This document shows positions 10,730 through 21,549 of a stretch of DNA of 64,000 nt, in pieces. A program made the position numbers and the translations under genes. Origin of the DNA: Pisolithus tinctorius. Lineage: Eukaryota; Basidiomycota; Agaricomycetes; Boletales; Pisolithaceae. The notes under the pieces were generated by a model that saw only the letters and a program-made list of their open reading frames with translations, had not been told where the DNA came from and ran no database searches. Within the stretch, counting starts at the first letter, position 1; each line of letters begins with the position of its first letter. The stretch is from positions 558,001-622,000 of the forward strand of contig JANFAH010000004.1 of the NCBI GenBank assembly GCA_024663395.1, written 5' to 3'.

Positions 10730-11165
10730 ACACCTGATGTGAGGAGAATGAGAAGAGAGAGTAAATTTGAGGGGAATTGCAAGGTTGCAAAAAACTAAAG
10801 TACAGGGTATTGTACTTCTAACTATATTGTCAAAGTTGCACAACACCCCTGACTTCCTCTTAGGGCAGAGTAGGGGTGGGTTGGGCTGCAGAGTACAGGG
10901 GTCAAAGTCCAAAGCAATTCTGACCACTGGGTGGCAAGATATGCAACAAACAAGGAGTGGAGGAGTATGGAGGGAAGTTTCAGAGACAGGGGTTGGAGTC
11001 AGAGGTTGGATGGGAGGGCATCAGGTTCAGCTAGTGTGCTGCCCCCTTTTGTGACCTCAGCCCTTGTATTTCAGAGGTAGAGTGGACTCAGAGGAGTGGA
11101 GATGAAACTACAGAGGGAACTCAGAGGGAGTCAGAAGTGGGGACTTTATTGTTGATATTTGTACT
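10730..11165 (-). repeat. Diverged LTR-B-like relic
   Basis: Read on the minus strand, parts of this stretch match the R/U5 portion of LTR-B. An example is the segment equivalent to CTGAAATACGAGGGCTGAG, here mutated, followed by a pyrimidine/purine-rich run. It is strongly CpG-depleted and lacks defined ends. It stops where the Tc1-like relic begins near 11,176. Confidence 0.45.
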
Positions 11166-11175
11166 GATTATGTAC

Positions 11176-11690
11176 ATACATCAGGCATGGGTGGGGAAAC
11201 AGTGCAGTGAATGACTGAAGCAGGTTTTTTAAGGTACTGATGGTTCTAAGAGCATATTATACAGATGGTCACCTTGTTTACAAGGTCACTCCAGCCTGAA
11301 AATGAGACACTTTTTTTGACATCCATGCATCTGCCTGTCAATTGACTCCACACAGCAAAACCCATTTGTTGTGACTGCACTCTGGCATGGTAAACAAGGT
11401 GCCTGCCAGGGGTGCTGGCCATGTTCTAGTACTGTAGTGGCAACCAGTATTTGATAAGATTTCCCCAAGAGAATGGCCAGGTGAGCCAGAGAGGTGATTT
11501 CTTGAGTTGTGGTAAAAGAGGGAGGCTTATCAGTACAAATGCAATGTTTATCATTGTTTACACAATGATAAATCATCTGGAAGATCATGTGGTTTATTAT
11601 GTAATCACATTTTCCCATCCCTCCTGAGATCTCAGCTTCTGGTTCTCCAAATACCCATTTCAATTCAAAAGTGAAAAAAACCCTTTCAAT
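11176..11690. mobile_element. Tc1/mariner-type relic, related to palindrome P1
   Basis: The sequence matches the right arm of P1 (28,015-28,300) and the relic at 26,640-26,980. Shared parts include CAGGCATGG, the run around GGTTTTTTAAGG, GATTTCTTGAGTTGTGGTAAA and CATGTGGTTTATTATGTAA. It lacks the P1 termini. No intact transposase frame remains; the minus-strand frame 11,286-11,663 corresponds to the same region of P1. Confidence 0.6.
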
Positions 11691-11881
11691 GGTATTGCAG
11701 TTTTAAATCAATGATATCTCCACTGCCTGTCAGCCAAATCATGTGACAAATGTACCATTCTGTAGCCAAGAGCAAGTACTAAATTTGGTCCTAGATATGT
11801 GAAGTGAAATTTCCACCCCTTTTCATGCTATACTTCACACACTCTATTTAGAGCAAACATTGAAATGGTTTCTGGAGTCAC

Positions 11882-12480
11882 TGTATCAGCATCAGATCAG
11901 TGCTGCCTCTCTGTCATCCCACTTTGGCCTAGAAGCAATTCCTGTGAGATGTGACATGCACAGCCTCCCCCTAATGCAATTCCAGTGTGCTTACTCAGTT
12001 TCTGATGATCCTTGGCCTGTACTTTGATATTCTGACTGTCTTTGACTCACTTATTGCCAATACATACCAAACTTTTGACTTTGCTTACTGATTCTTTGCT
12101 TTTTGGCTTATTGATCCTTACCAATGCTTACCAATGCTTTCTAAGTCAATTACCCACTGCTTACATTCCTTACTTATTAGTTACAAATCACTTACCAAGT
12201 GTTTGTGCCTTGTTTTCCATAGGCAATGTCCCTGTACTGTATATAAATCACTGTACTTAGACAGCTGACAAGGAAGAAGACATCAGAGAGCCCCTCTTGC
12301 TTCATTTCATCACCTCTCAGTAATTCATTCATCAGTTTTGATAGTTGAATGGTCTAACTATCATCTACTTTGCTTATCATTGCCTATCATCAATTATCTT
12401 TGCATCCAGTCCTTCCTGGGCTCAGATTAGCTTGAATTAAGTCATCATCCATCCTTTTGTAGGCTGACAGCAGTCTACCC
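11882..12480 (+). repeat. LTR-like repeat D, copy 1
   Basis: The segment from TGTATCAGCATCAGATCAG onward aligns with 25,101-25,470. A promoter-like TATATAAAT lies at 12,240-12,248 and is followed by CT-rich leader-like sequence. The TG start, TATA position and repetition suggest an LTR of an old retroelement. The 3' end is not defined, so the class (copia or Gypsy) is not established. It is CpG-depleted. Confidence 0.5.
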
Positions 12481-12880
12481 CATTGCAATCTCTTGCATTC
12501 CTGCTCCTTCTTCATCAGGAGCACCCCCAACCCTCAGCACTCATCTTTGAGTGTTGTATTTTGCAAAAACCCACTGAATAAGACCTTCATTCCATCTAGG
12601 TACTGCAGAGGCACACCACCACTTGCTTTCACTGTCTTTTGTGTTTGTCCTATGTTGGTTTACACCACTGAACTGCACTTTGACTCACAGTGCACCCAGA
12701 GTCATGGTGCTGGATGAAAGGTAACTGGGGGTGACACACTCAGTAAGGCCTGCAAGGGCATTTGTCATGATGGTCATTGTGCTCTCAAGATGAGGTGTGC
12801 AATGGCACAACAGAGGGAGAGCAAGCATGCTTTCAGCCACTGCTGACTGTGTGCATGCTGTGCTGACCACTTGGAGATGG
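12481..12880. other. CpG-poor flank of element B
   Basis: No gene is seen here. It is the left pre-insertion flank of element B and ends with the target duplication GATGG (12,876-12,880). Confidence 0.6.
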
Positions 12881-13597
12881 TGTCATAACTGTGCATTCAT
12901 CATAAGTCTTTGCTCACTCTGCAACCTTTTCCACCGGTCATTTGCTCACTCCACACCAACTCCGCCCAACTTCTGTTGGTTGCGAACCATCTCCACTCTG
13001 ACTGCTGTCAGACTTGTGTTGCTCCCCTACCGGACCGGGCAGGTCTGTTCTCTGAGGGGTCATGCGACTACCTTCACAGTCAGGTACTCCGCAGCACGCT
13101 CACCGCATGGTCCAGCATCTGGACTATTTCCTTTTCTGGATGTTCTGTGTTACCTGTTCATATGTCCTCCATCTACCCTTCATTCATCATCCAGGAAGTT
13201 TTACTTGAAAATTTATGAGTCTCCATATGTCAGTTCCGATTCCAATTACTGTACCTCCGTAGCAGTATAAAAACATGTACTGTACTCCACTGTTCTTCAG
13301 TACAAATATCAACTTAGTTCCTACTCCCTCTGATTCCATCTTCTGCCTGTCGGAGTTATCTCTGACTCTCTGTCTGTACTCTCCCTCTGAAATACGAGGG
13401 CTGAGATCATGCAAGGGGGTAGTGCACAAGCTAAACCCGATGCCCTCACTCCGCTCTGCCTTTGTCTTGGCAGGTCTTCGTTCCTGCCGACACTCCTGCT
13501 AGTCAGAGTTCTGTTCTTCTGTGTCAGACTTGCTTCCGAACCCCTCTCTAGACCTTGTTAAGTGTCAGAGTTGGTCGGAGTAGGCCTGGACTTGACA
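12881..13597 (+). repeat. 5' LTR of element B
   Basis: The LTR runs from TGTCATAACTGTGCATTC to GGCCTGGACTTGACA. A TATA box (GTATAAAAAC) lies at 13,265-13,274, so transcription should start about 30 bases downstream, near 13,300. It has lost several CpGs that the 3' LTR retains, for example CTGTGC versus CCGTGC near the start. Confidence 0.95.
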
Positions 13598-13657
13598 GTA
13601 TATTCGTACTCGCACTTGTACGATCTCCTTTTCTGTCTTCCAAAAACTTATGCCATT

Positions 13658-14946
13658 ATGAGAACTCGAGCTCAATCCCAGAGAGAGGTTGCTGAGAACC
13701 TTGCTGTAGCGCTAGCTAATCTGTGTTGACTCCCTTCTGTCGTTGAACAATTCCAGTCTTTCTCCGCTCGACGCTGCTCTTGCGCTGAAGGTGAAAGCGC
13801 TTCACAAGCTGGTTGCTCCGACCTCCACCCATCAGCCTTCCATACTCCGCCTCCTCGAAACCGAGATGATGGACCCGACCCTGACCCTGATTATCCTGAT
13901 GGTGATCCCAATGGCAGGGGCAGTGGTGACAGGGATGTCCCCGAAGACCCAGCTGAGCCACCAGAGGATCCCCTTGTAGCTCTTGCTAGAGCTGTTCATG
14001 TGCTTGCGCAGTCTAGTTCACGCACTGGGGACTCTGCTCTGAAAACCAAAGTCTGCAAGCCTGATACCTTCGACAGGCTCCTGACCCCAAGAAACTCCGT
14101 GAGTTCCTCATACAATGTGAGCTGAACTTCCAAGACCGCCCTTGCGCATTCCTGCTCTGACAGAGCAAAAGTTACCTTTGCTCAGTCTTATCTCAAGGGT
14201 ATGGCCCTGGCTTGGTTCGAGCCAGACCTGCTAAACCCTGACAACTATGACTGCCCGCTCTGGATGGACGACTACCATGAGTTCTTACAAGAGCTCACAA
14301 CCAATTTCGGTCCACATGATGCCATAGTGGATGCCAGTCCAACAACTCGAGAACCTCACCATGAAAGATGGTTCTCGAATCACCAAATACGTTGTGGAGT
14401 TCAATCGCTGGGCTTCACAGGTCAAGGACTATGGTGTCAGGTGCACTCCGCCACCGCTTCTATAGCAGACTTCCAGACCACATCAAGGATGAGATCACTC
14501 GCATTGGAAAGCCTTCTACCCTCGCACAACTCCACGAACTCACTCAAACCATTGATGCATGTTACTGGGAGCGCAAAGCAGAGATCTCGTGCACCACCAG
14601 GTCCACCTCTGACAAGTCGCAGTCTTCCAACTCCGACAATAAACCTAAATCATCATCCTCCTCCTCTGCTCCAAAGTCCAATGCCAAGGGCAAGGGCAAA
14701 CAGAAAGATCCACCCAAGTCCAACACACCCAAGTCTGATATTGCCCACCTTCTGGGCAAGGATGGCAAACTCACCTCCACTGAATGCCAGCGCAGGATGA
14801 AGAATAACCTCTGCCTCTTCTGTGGCAAGGCTGGCCATTCTGCTAAGGACTGTCCCAAGTCCACCTCTCACACAGCCAAAGCCTGTGCAGCTACGGCTGG
14901 AACTCCGCCTACTCCGCCCATGGAGAAGGCAGAGTCAAAAAATTAG
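13658..14946 (+). pseudogene. Element B gag
   Basis: An ATG at 13,658 begins a frame MRTRAQSQREVAENLAVALA that meets TGA at 13,727, a likely former CGA. After frameshifts before 14,201 the capsid region reads MALAWFEPDLLNPDNYDCPL, then HEFLQELTTNFGPHDAIVDA. A further shift near 14,340 leads to YSRLPDHIKDEITRIGKPS. A Ser/Lys-rich linker precedes the CCHC knuckle LCLFCGKAGHSAKDCPK at about 14,809-14,860. The stop is at 14,944. Total length would be about 430 residues, normal for this lineage. Gag would form the virus-like particle and bind element RNA. Confidence 0.9.
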
Positions 14947-17900
14947 TCCACTCCTCCAGGGAGCTCACACAGCCTGGAGGAAGTGTTGGTCCCCAACTGT
15001 GCACAACCAGGACATCCGACTCAATGTGTCTGCTCTTTCTAGTCCCAATTCTTTACTTCCGTCCATAACTCTTCCAGATTATTCTGTTGATACTTTTTCT
15101 GTGTTGATCGATTCTGGTTCTTCTCATTGCTTCGTAGACCCGTCTGTAATTAAGAAATATGCTATTCCTGTTTCCTCTGTTTCTCCGCCAATTCCACTCC
15201 ACTTGTTCAATGGTAGTACAAATGCTGTCATTTCCCAAGAAGTAGATCTTTCCCTCTGCTTTCCTTCTGGCGATGTCAATTCCATTTCATTTTATGTTAC
15301 TCTGTTGGATTCTTCATGTTTGCTGGTGTTAGGACATGACTGGCTCACCTGCTTCAATCTGTCGATTGACTGGGTACTGGGCAGTATATCGTTCAAACCA
15401 TCGTTACAGGGAATGCTGACACCCCAGGCACCTTCATCATCTTCTGCTGCGACCTCCACTCCAGATCTGACACCCTCTGCTCTGTTTGCAGCTCTGACTG
15501 CACCTCCGACTGACTTGCCGCACTCCGCTCCACTCGTCTCACTCATCAATGCTGCTGCGTATGTCAGAGCCTGTGCTCTCCCTGGCTCTAGACAGTTCTG
15601 CTTGCAGCTTTCCGCTGACGATGTGAAGCTTCGTGCATCCTCCACTTCATCTCCACCTCCTGACCTCTCTTCGGTCCCTGAGTATCACGAGTTTGCTGAC
15701 ATCTTTAGTAAAGACAAGGCTATGAAACTTCCACCACATTGCTTGTTCAATCTCAAGATCGATCTCGAGGAAGGAGCTTCTCCACCCATTGGTACAATCT
15801 ACTCTCTTTCTCTGCCAGAGCTTGAAGCTCTCCACACCTTCATTGACGAGCATCTTGGCTATGGTTTCATCAAGCAGTCCACCTCCACTCACAGTGCCCC
15901 TGTCCTCTTCATGAAGAAGAAGGATGGTTCACTCCACCTCTGCGTTGACTATTGAGGACTCAATAAAATCACGAAAAAAAGACCGCTATCTGCTGCCACT
16001 CATCTCCAACCTACTCAACTCTCCAAGCCGTGCTAAAGTCTACACCAAGATCGACCTCTGCCATGCCTATCATCTGGTCCACATCGCAGATGGAGATGAA
16101 TGGAAAATGGCATTCCGCACTCATTATGGTTCTTACGAGTGGCTGGGTAATGCCATTCGGTCTGACTAATGCGCCTGCAGCCTTCCAGCAATTTGTTAAT
16201 AGCATCTTTGCAGACATGCTCGATGTCTGCATCGTGGTATACCTCGATGACATCTTAATTTATTCCCAGGATGTGGAGTCGCACTGCGAACATGTAAAAG
16301 AGGTACTCTGCCGCCTTTGAATGCATGGTCTTTATGCCAAGCCGGAGAAGTGCGAGTTTCACTCCGACTCTGTTGAGTACCTCGGTTATGTTCTTTCTCC
16401 CTCCAGTCTCACCATGTCTGCTGAGAAGGTTCAGGCAGTCCACGACTGGCCTGAGCCACGGAAGGTGCAAGACATCCAGTCTTTCCTCGGTTTTGCAAAT
16501 TTCTACAGACGATTCATTAATAACTACTCCGACATCATCGTTCCACTCACTCGCCTCATGCGAAAGGGTGCTCCTTGGAACTTTTCTGAGGAGTGCCACT
16601 CTGCTTTCCTCCGCCTGAAGGATTCCTTCAGCTCTGCTCCTATTCTCACTCACTGGGTTCCTGACGCTCCACTTACAGTGGAAACTGACACCTCCAACTA
16701 TGCCATTGCTGGCATTTTGTCAATCACCTGCTCTGACGGTGAACTCCACCCAGTTGCTTTCTACTCTCACACCATGACCGTGCCAGAACTCAACTATGAC
16801 ACCCACAACAAGGAGCTGTTGGCTATCTTCGAGGCTTTCCGCCATTGGCAGCATTACCTAGAAGGTTCCGCCTTGCCTGTCGACATGGTGACAGACCACA
16901 AAAACCTTGAGTATTTCTCCACCTCTAAGGTCCTCACTCATCGACAGGCCCGCTGGTCGGAGTACCTTTCACAGTTTAATCTTTCCATCCACTTCCGACC
17001 TGGCCACTTAGGAGCCAAACCCAACACACTTACGTGACATTGGGATGTCTACCCAAAAGGGGGGGATAGGGACTATGCACAGGTAAATCCTCACAATCTC
17101 CACCCTGTGTTTACACAGGAGCAACTCGCATTGTCCCTCCATACCACCACCCTCATGGCACCTGTGCTCCATGCTGCCATGGTCTTCAATGTTGAGTGCT
17201 TGCACTCCGACATCATCTCCGCCTTACCATCCGACCCTGTGTCCAACAGCCATCTTCCAGCTCCAACTAAGCCTCGGTGGTCCCTGGACTCTGATGGTCT
17301 ACTCCACCTTGACGGTCGTATCTTTGTCCCTGACATTGATGACCTCCGCCTTCGAGTGCTTCAATTCAAGCATGATCATCCTCTAGCAGGCCATTTCGGA
17401 CAAAACCGCACCCTAGAACTTGTCTGCAGGGACTACATGTGGCCTAACCTCCGCTCTGACGTGAAAGAATACATCAGGTCTTGCACCACCTGTGGACGCA
17501 GCAAAACTCTGCATCACCGCCCCTATGGTCTACTGAAGCAACTCCCTGTCCCAGAGAGACCTTGGAACTCCATCTCCATGGACTTCATCGAACACCTCCC
17601 CAACTCCAATGGCTACTCTGCCATACTTGTGGTAGTGGACTGCCTCTCAAAGCAAGCAGTCTTCATCCCCACCCACGACTCTGTCACCTCCACCAAACTT
17701 GCTAAGCTCTTCCTAACCCATGTTTTCTCCAAACACAGAGTGCCAGCTAATGTCACCTCTGATAGAGGTCCTGAGTTTGTCTCACACTTCTTCTGCTCTC
17801 TAGGAAAAGCCCTTAATATGCACCTTCACTTCACTTTGGGTTACCACCCAGAAGGCAATGGCCAGACCGAGTGAACAAACCAGACCCTCGAGCAGTACCT

Positions 17901-18663
17901 TCGTGTCTACTGTAACTACCAACAAGACAATTGGACTGAGCTGTTACCTCTAGCAGAGTTTGCTTTCAACAACACACCAAGTGCAACTACTGGAGTCTCT
18001 CCCTTCTTCGCTAACAAGGGATACCATCCAAACCTGTCTGTGGTCCCTGACCAAGACTTCACTTCTCCAAGGGCTCATGACTATGTCATTGAGCTCTCCG
18101 CCCTTCATGATTTCCTCTGCTCCAAAATGTCTGCCGCTCAACAGCGCTACCAGGGTCCAGCAGATGCTAAATGCATACCTCCACCTGAATTCAAGGTCAG
18201 AGAACAGGCCTACATCAAAGCCAAGTACTTCCACTCCACTTGTCCTTCAGAAAAACTCTCCGAAAAGTACTTAGGTCCATTCACCATCTTGGCCAGGCCA
18301 GGTACACATTCTGTCACCCTTAAGCTCCCTGACTCTATGCACTTGGTACATCCAGTCTTCCACATCTCGCAACTGGAAGCTGCAGTGGCTAACCCTTTCC
18401 CAAACTGACAACAACCTCCGCCTCTGCCAGTGGATGTCGATGGTGACCTTGAGTACGAAGTATCAGAGATACTCAACTCTAAGGTGGACTGCCGTCACCA
18501 CCATTGTCAACTCTTGTATCTAGTCTGCTGGGCTGGTTACGAGAACACTGATGAAGAAACCTCTTGGTTGCTTGCAACTGAGCTAGATCATGCTTCTGAC
18601 ATAGTATCCGCTTTCCATGAACACTATCCACATAAACCTGGCCCGTACCAACCTCCACCATAG
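14947..18663 (+). pseudogene. Element B pol (protease, RT, RNase H, integrase, chromodomain) with TGA stops
   Basis: The aspartic protease has VLIDSGSSHCFVD at about 15,105-15,145 and LVLGHDWLT at about 15,325-15,350. The RT has [32 protein letters not shown] and the catalytic [13 protein letters not shown] at about 16,235-16,270. RNase H contains TVETDTSNYAIAGIL and DTHNKELLAIFEAF. The integrase has HDHPLAGHFGQ and SCTTCGRSK, SISMDFIEHLP, TSDRGPEFVS and YHPEGNGQTE. The chromodomain is at 18,430-18,663 (GDLEYEVSEIL, DEETSWLLATELD). In-frame TGA occurs at 15,953, 16,318, 17,035, 17,872 and 18,406, each where Arg (CGN) is expected. A one-base frameshift lies near 16,147. Gag and pol appear to have formed one polyprotein or overlapping frames. 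Confidence 0.92.
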
Positions 18664-18866
18664 TACTCCACCTACATAATCCTCCTCCGCAGGCCAACTC
18701 CACCTCTTACCAAACTACCTTAAGTACTTTAGAATTTTTCTCTGCTTATCCGTTTCACTTCTCAGAGTTGCAAACAAAATCACAAGTCTATTTCGTAGTA
18801 GTACAAAAATATACAAACTAAAGACAAAAAAAAAATGAAAATGAAAAAGAACAAAACGAAACTACC

Positions 18867-19640
18867 CTACTCTTCCATTGCTTGTTCTCTGCCACCCTCC
18901 TGTTCTTCTCTGCCTTCCTTCTCTCCTCTGACATCTTCCTCTTCCTCGTTATCCCCCTCCACACCTTCGTCTGCTTCCTCATTCTTGTCCTCCACCTCCA
19001 ACTGAGGCCTCTTCCATCCTCCACCTCTGCGCTTGAACTCAGCCATCCTGGCCTCTCGCGCATCCTCCCTCCTCCTCATCTCTGCCCACTCTGCCCAGGT
19101 GTGGTACAGCGCCCACTCGTTGGCAGTCCACTCTGCTGCCTCCGCCATCCGCTCTGCTGCCTCTGCCATCCTCTCGAAGGCCAGCGCAGTGGTCTCATGC
19201 ACTTCGGCCTGCCTCTCCATGGCCTGCAACTGCCGCTCCCTCTCCCATTCTGCCCACCACGTGTGTACTCCTGCCCCTGAGGGACCCTTGAGGGGGGTCG
19301 CTGGCTCGTCTTCTCCACCTATCTCCCACTTGTCATCCGCTTCCTCCATCTCTGTCACTTTTCCCTTTCCCTTCCCTCGCATCCTCTTCTTCTTCTCCCC
19401 TCGGGAGCTCCCCATCCCTGCTCTCTTCCGCGAGGGCCCCGCCACTGCCTCTTCCCATGTCCAACTGCAGGTCTTCTTCTTGTTGTGGCAGGGCACGCAG
19501 GCCCTGGTCTTGCCCTGCCCTGGCTCACATTGCCCTGCCATCAAACTCGCTATACAGCGAGTGCAAGGGGCTCTCCTGGTTGTGGTAACCACCACAGAGG
19601 TCCCAGGGACCCTCTGGGCAGTGTTGACATCGTAGACCTG
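18867..19640 (-). CDS. Element B antisense ORF 2: Cys-cluster, coiled-coil, acidic tail
   Basis: A long open minus-strand frame (at least 242 codons, 18,867-19,595, and open further upstream) lies between the chromodomain and the 3' LTR. Its N-terminal part holds a cysteine cluster (PCTRCIASLMAGQC, then ACVPCHNKKKTCSW) resembling a zinc-binding module. A Lys/Arg-rich stretch with KKKRMRGKGKGK follows, then an Ala/Glu/Arg coiled coil with tandem AEAAERMA-like repeats, and a Glu-rich tail to 18,867. No ATG starts the frame within this segment, so it is probably a downstream exon. The ORF just upstream (19,702-20,073) ends at a good donor (AAG/GTGAGT), and an acceptor TTTCAG lies near 19,653, but the simplest join I tried puts the Cys cluster out of frame. 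Function is unknown. Confidence 0.5.
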   Translation of the reverse strand, partial: QVYDVNTAQRVPGTSVVVTTTRRAPCTRCIASLMAGQCEPGQGKTRACVPCHNKKKTCSWTWEEAVAGPSRKRAGMGSSRGEKKKRMRGKGKGKVTEMEEADDKWEIGGEDEPATPLKGPSGAGVHTWWAEWERERQLQAMERQAEVHETTALAFERMAEAAERMAEAAEWTANEWALYHTWAEWAEMRRREDAREARMAEFKRRGGGWKRPQLEVEDKNEEADEGVEGDNEEEEDVRGEKEGREEQEGGREQAMEE

Positions 19641-19701
19641 CGCCGCTTAACCTGAAATAAAAATACAAGTCAGCTCTGCCTGACTCGTAGGGTTCTGTCA
19701 C

Positions 19702-20073
19702 TCACCTTTGTGCAGCCTCATCCCACCTAGCCTGGGCCCTCTGCCTCTGCTTCTCTGCCTCTTCCGCCATTCTCTGCCTTTGCCTTTTGGCCTCTTCCTC
19801 CGCCACCTTCTTCCACTGTGCTTCCTCCTCCTCTCTCTGCCTCCACTCCACCTCCAGTCGTGCCTCCTCCGCCTTTCGTCGTCTGGCCTCCTCCCGTTTG
19901 GCCTTGCACTCTTTCTCTCTCTGCTCCGCCTCCACTTGCTGACGTGCTTTCTCCGCATTCTTCTTGCGCTCGGTGTCAGTCAAGTCATCGGTGAGGACAA
20001 CCAACACATCATCTGTGACTTGGGAGTAGTTGCTGGGAGTGGCCTGGGGTTGGCTGGGGGGTTGTGTTCTCAC
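19702..20073 (-). CDS. Element B antisense ORF 1: highly charged coiled coil
   Basis: This 123-residue frame begins MRTQPPSQPQATPSNYSQVT and contains a long heptad-like Glu/Lys/Arg/Ala/Gln segment (EKARQQVEAEQREKECKAK, EEAEKQRQRAQARWDEAAQR). It ends at a TGA that overlaps a splice-donor-like GTGAGT. A similar coiled-coil segment exists in the same place and strand in element A. With ORF 2 it may form a spliced antisense gene whose promoter would lie near or inside the 3' LTR. It could instead be a low-complexity open frame. Conservation between A and B favours real coding. Confidence 0.45.
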   Translation of the reverse strand: MRTQPPSQPQATPSNYSQVTDDVLVVLTDDLTDTERKKNAEKARQQVEAEQREKECKAKREEARRRKAEEARLEVEWRQREEEEAQWKKVAEEEAKRQRQRMAEEAEKQRQRAQARWDEAAQR

Positions 20074-20261
20074 GCTGGAAGGACATGGTGATGAGGGAAG
20101 AAGGTATGAAGGTTCAGTACCCTAACACATGTTTTAAGTGGTACTTCGAACTCCGACGGAGCTCCACTGTGGCTAAAGCCATCATCCTCGAGGCATCAAA
20201 ATAATTTCAAATGATCAACTCATGTTGATCTCGTCCCATACATGCAGCCTTCAGGGGTTCA

Positions 20262-20280
20262 GGCCCTAAGGGGGGGGCAC
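20262..20280 (+). other. Polypurine tract of element B
   Basis: The run CCCTAAGGGGGGGCAC ends directly at the 3' LTR start. It is the plus-strand priming site expected for a Gypsy element. Confidence 0.75.
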
Positions 20281-20994
20281 TGTCATAACCGTGCATTCGT
20301 CATAAGTCTTTGCTCACTCCACAACCTTTTCCACTGGTCATTCGCTCACTCTGCACCAACTCTGCCCAACTTCTGTTGGTTGCGAACCATCTCCGCTCCA
20401 ACTGCTGTTGGACTTGTGTTGCTCCCCTACCAGACTGGGCGGTCCGTTCTCTGAGGGGTCATGTGACTACCTTCGCAGTCAGGTACTCTGCAGCACACTC
20501 ACCACATGGTCCAGCATCTGGACTATTTCCTTTTCTGGATGTTCTGTGTTACCCATTCGTATGTCCTCCGTCTACCCTTCATTCGTCATCCAGGAAGTTT
20601 TACTTGAAAATTTATGAGTCTCCGTATGTCAGTTCCGATTCCGATTACTGTACCTCCGTAGCAGTATAAAAACATGTACTGTACTCCACTGTTCTTCAGT
20701 ACAAATATCAACTTAGTTCCTACTCCCTCTGATTCCGTCTTCTGCCTGTCGGAGTTATCTCCAACTCTCTGTCTGTACTCTCCCTCTGAAATACGAGGGC
20801 TGAGATCATGCAAGGGGGTAGCACACAAGCTAAACCTGATGCCCTCACTCCGCTCTGCCTTTGTCTCAGTGGTCTTCGTTCCTGCTGACACTCCGCTAGT
20901 CGGAGTTCTGTTCTTCTGTGTTGGACTTGCTTCCGAACCCCTCTCTAGACCTTGTTAAGTGTTGGAGTTGGTCGGAGTAGGCCCAGACTTGACA
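20281..20994 (+). repeat. 3' LTR of element B
   Basis: The LTR runs from TGTCATAACCGTGCATTC to GGCCCAGACTTGACA, with a TATA box at about 20,664-20,672. It is followed by GATGG, completing the target duplication. It is near-identical to the 5' LTR except for scattered, mostly CpG-type transitions. Confidence 0.95.
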
Positions 20995-21540
20995 GATGGC
21001 AAGCAATGAACATTGCCATCAGTTTGAGTGTCAAGACATGCAGAGGGCTCACCACAATCAAATGTGGCTGACCCTTGATGTGAGTGACAAGGAGAGGGCT
21101 GGGGGGAGTGGGAGCTCTGGGTTGAGTGATGGTGATTGCAGGGGGGCATTGTTATGAGGATGGTATAATGTGGGTGAGTTGGATGGTGGTGGTAAGTAAC
21201 TAAGAGTTAATCAGAGCAAAGGTGAACAGCATGAGGCATAATTAAAAACTTAAGTAATACTCAAATTGAAAAAGCACATGAACAAGGGATGATCAGTGGG
21301 TGATGATGTTATACTATCTACTGTCAAGTATGGGTTTACCCTTGGGTGACTGGGCTTCAAGTCTGGGTGACAGGGGCTAAAGCCAGGTGGACTGGAGTTA
21401 AGGCCAGAAGACAGGGGCCAAGTCCAGAGGTCCAGATTCAAGGCCAGGAGCATGGGAACAAGGCCAGTAGTGTGGGAAACAGACTGGTCTCAGAGCATGG
21501 AGAGGGGGAAGCTGGTCCAGGTTGGATCTACCTCCCTTGG
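20995..21540. other. CpG-depleted flank, G-rich degenerate repeats
   Basis: No gene is recognised. Between 21,340 and 21,500 the plus strand shows imperfect repeats of a short unit resembling GGCCAGnnGACAGGGGCnAAG. They could be a decayed minisatellite or part of the LTR-B relic that follows. Confidence 0.4.
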
Positions 21541-21549
21541 TCTCAGCAT

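Larger units (their letters stand above)
12881..20994 (+). mobile_element. Ty3/Gypsy chromodomain retrotransposon B, full length but inactivated
   Basis: This is an 8,114-bp complete element with 717- and 714-bp LTRs, TG...CA ends and a 5-bp target duplication GATGG (12,876-12,880 and 20,995-20,999). It carries gag, protease, RT, RNase H, integrase and chromodomain in order, then two antisense ORFs and a polypurine tract. It belongs to the same lineage as element A. The coding region is inactivated by six in-frame TGA codons at positions where CGA is expected, plus a few small indels. The two LTRs differ mainly by C/T or G/A at CpG positions. Confidence 0.97.
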
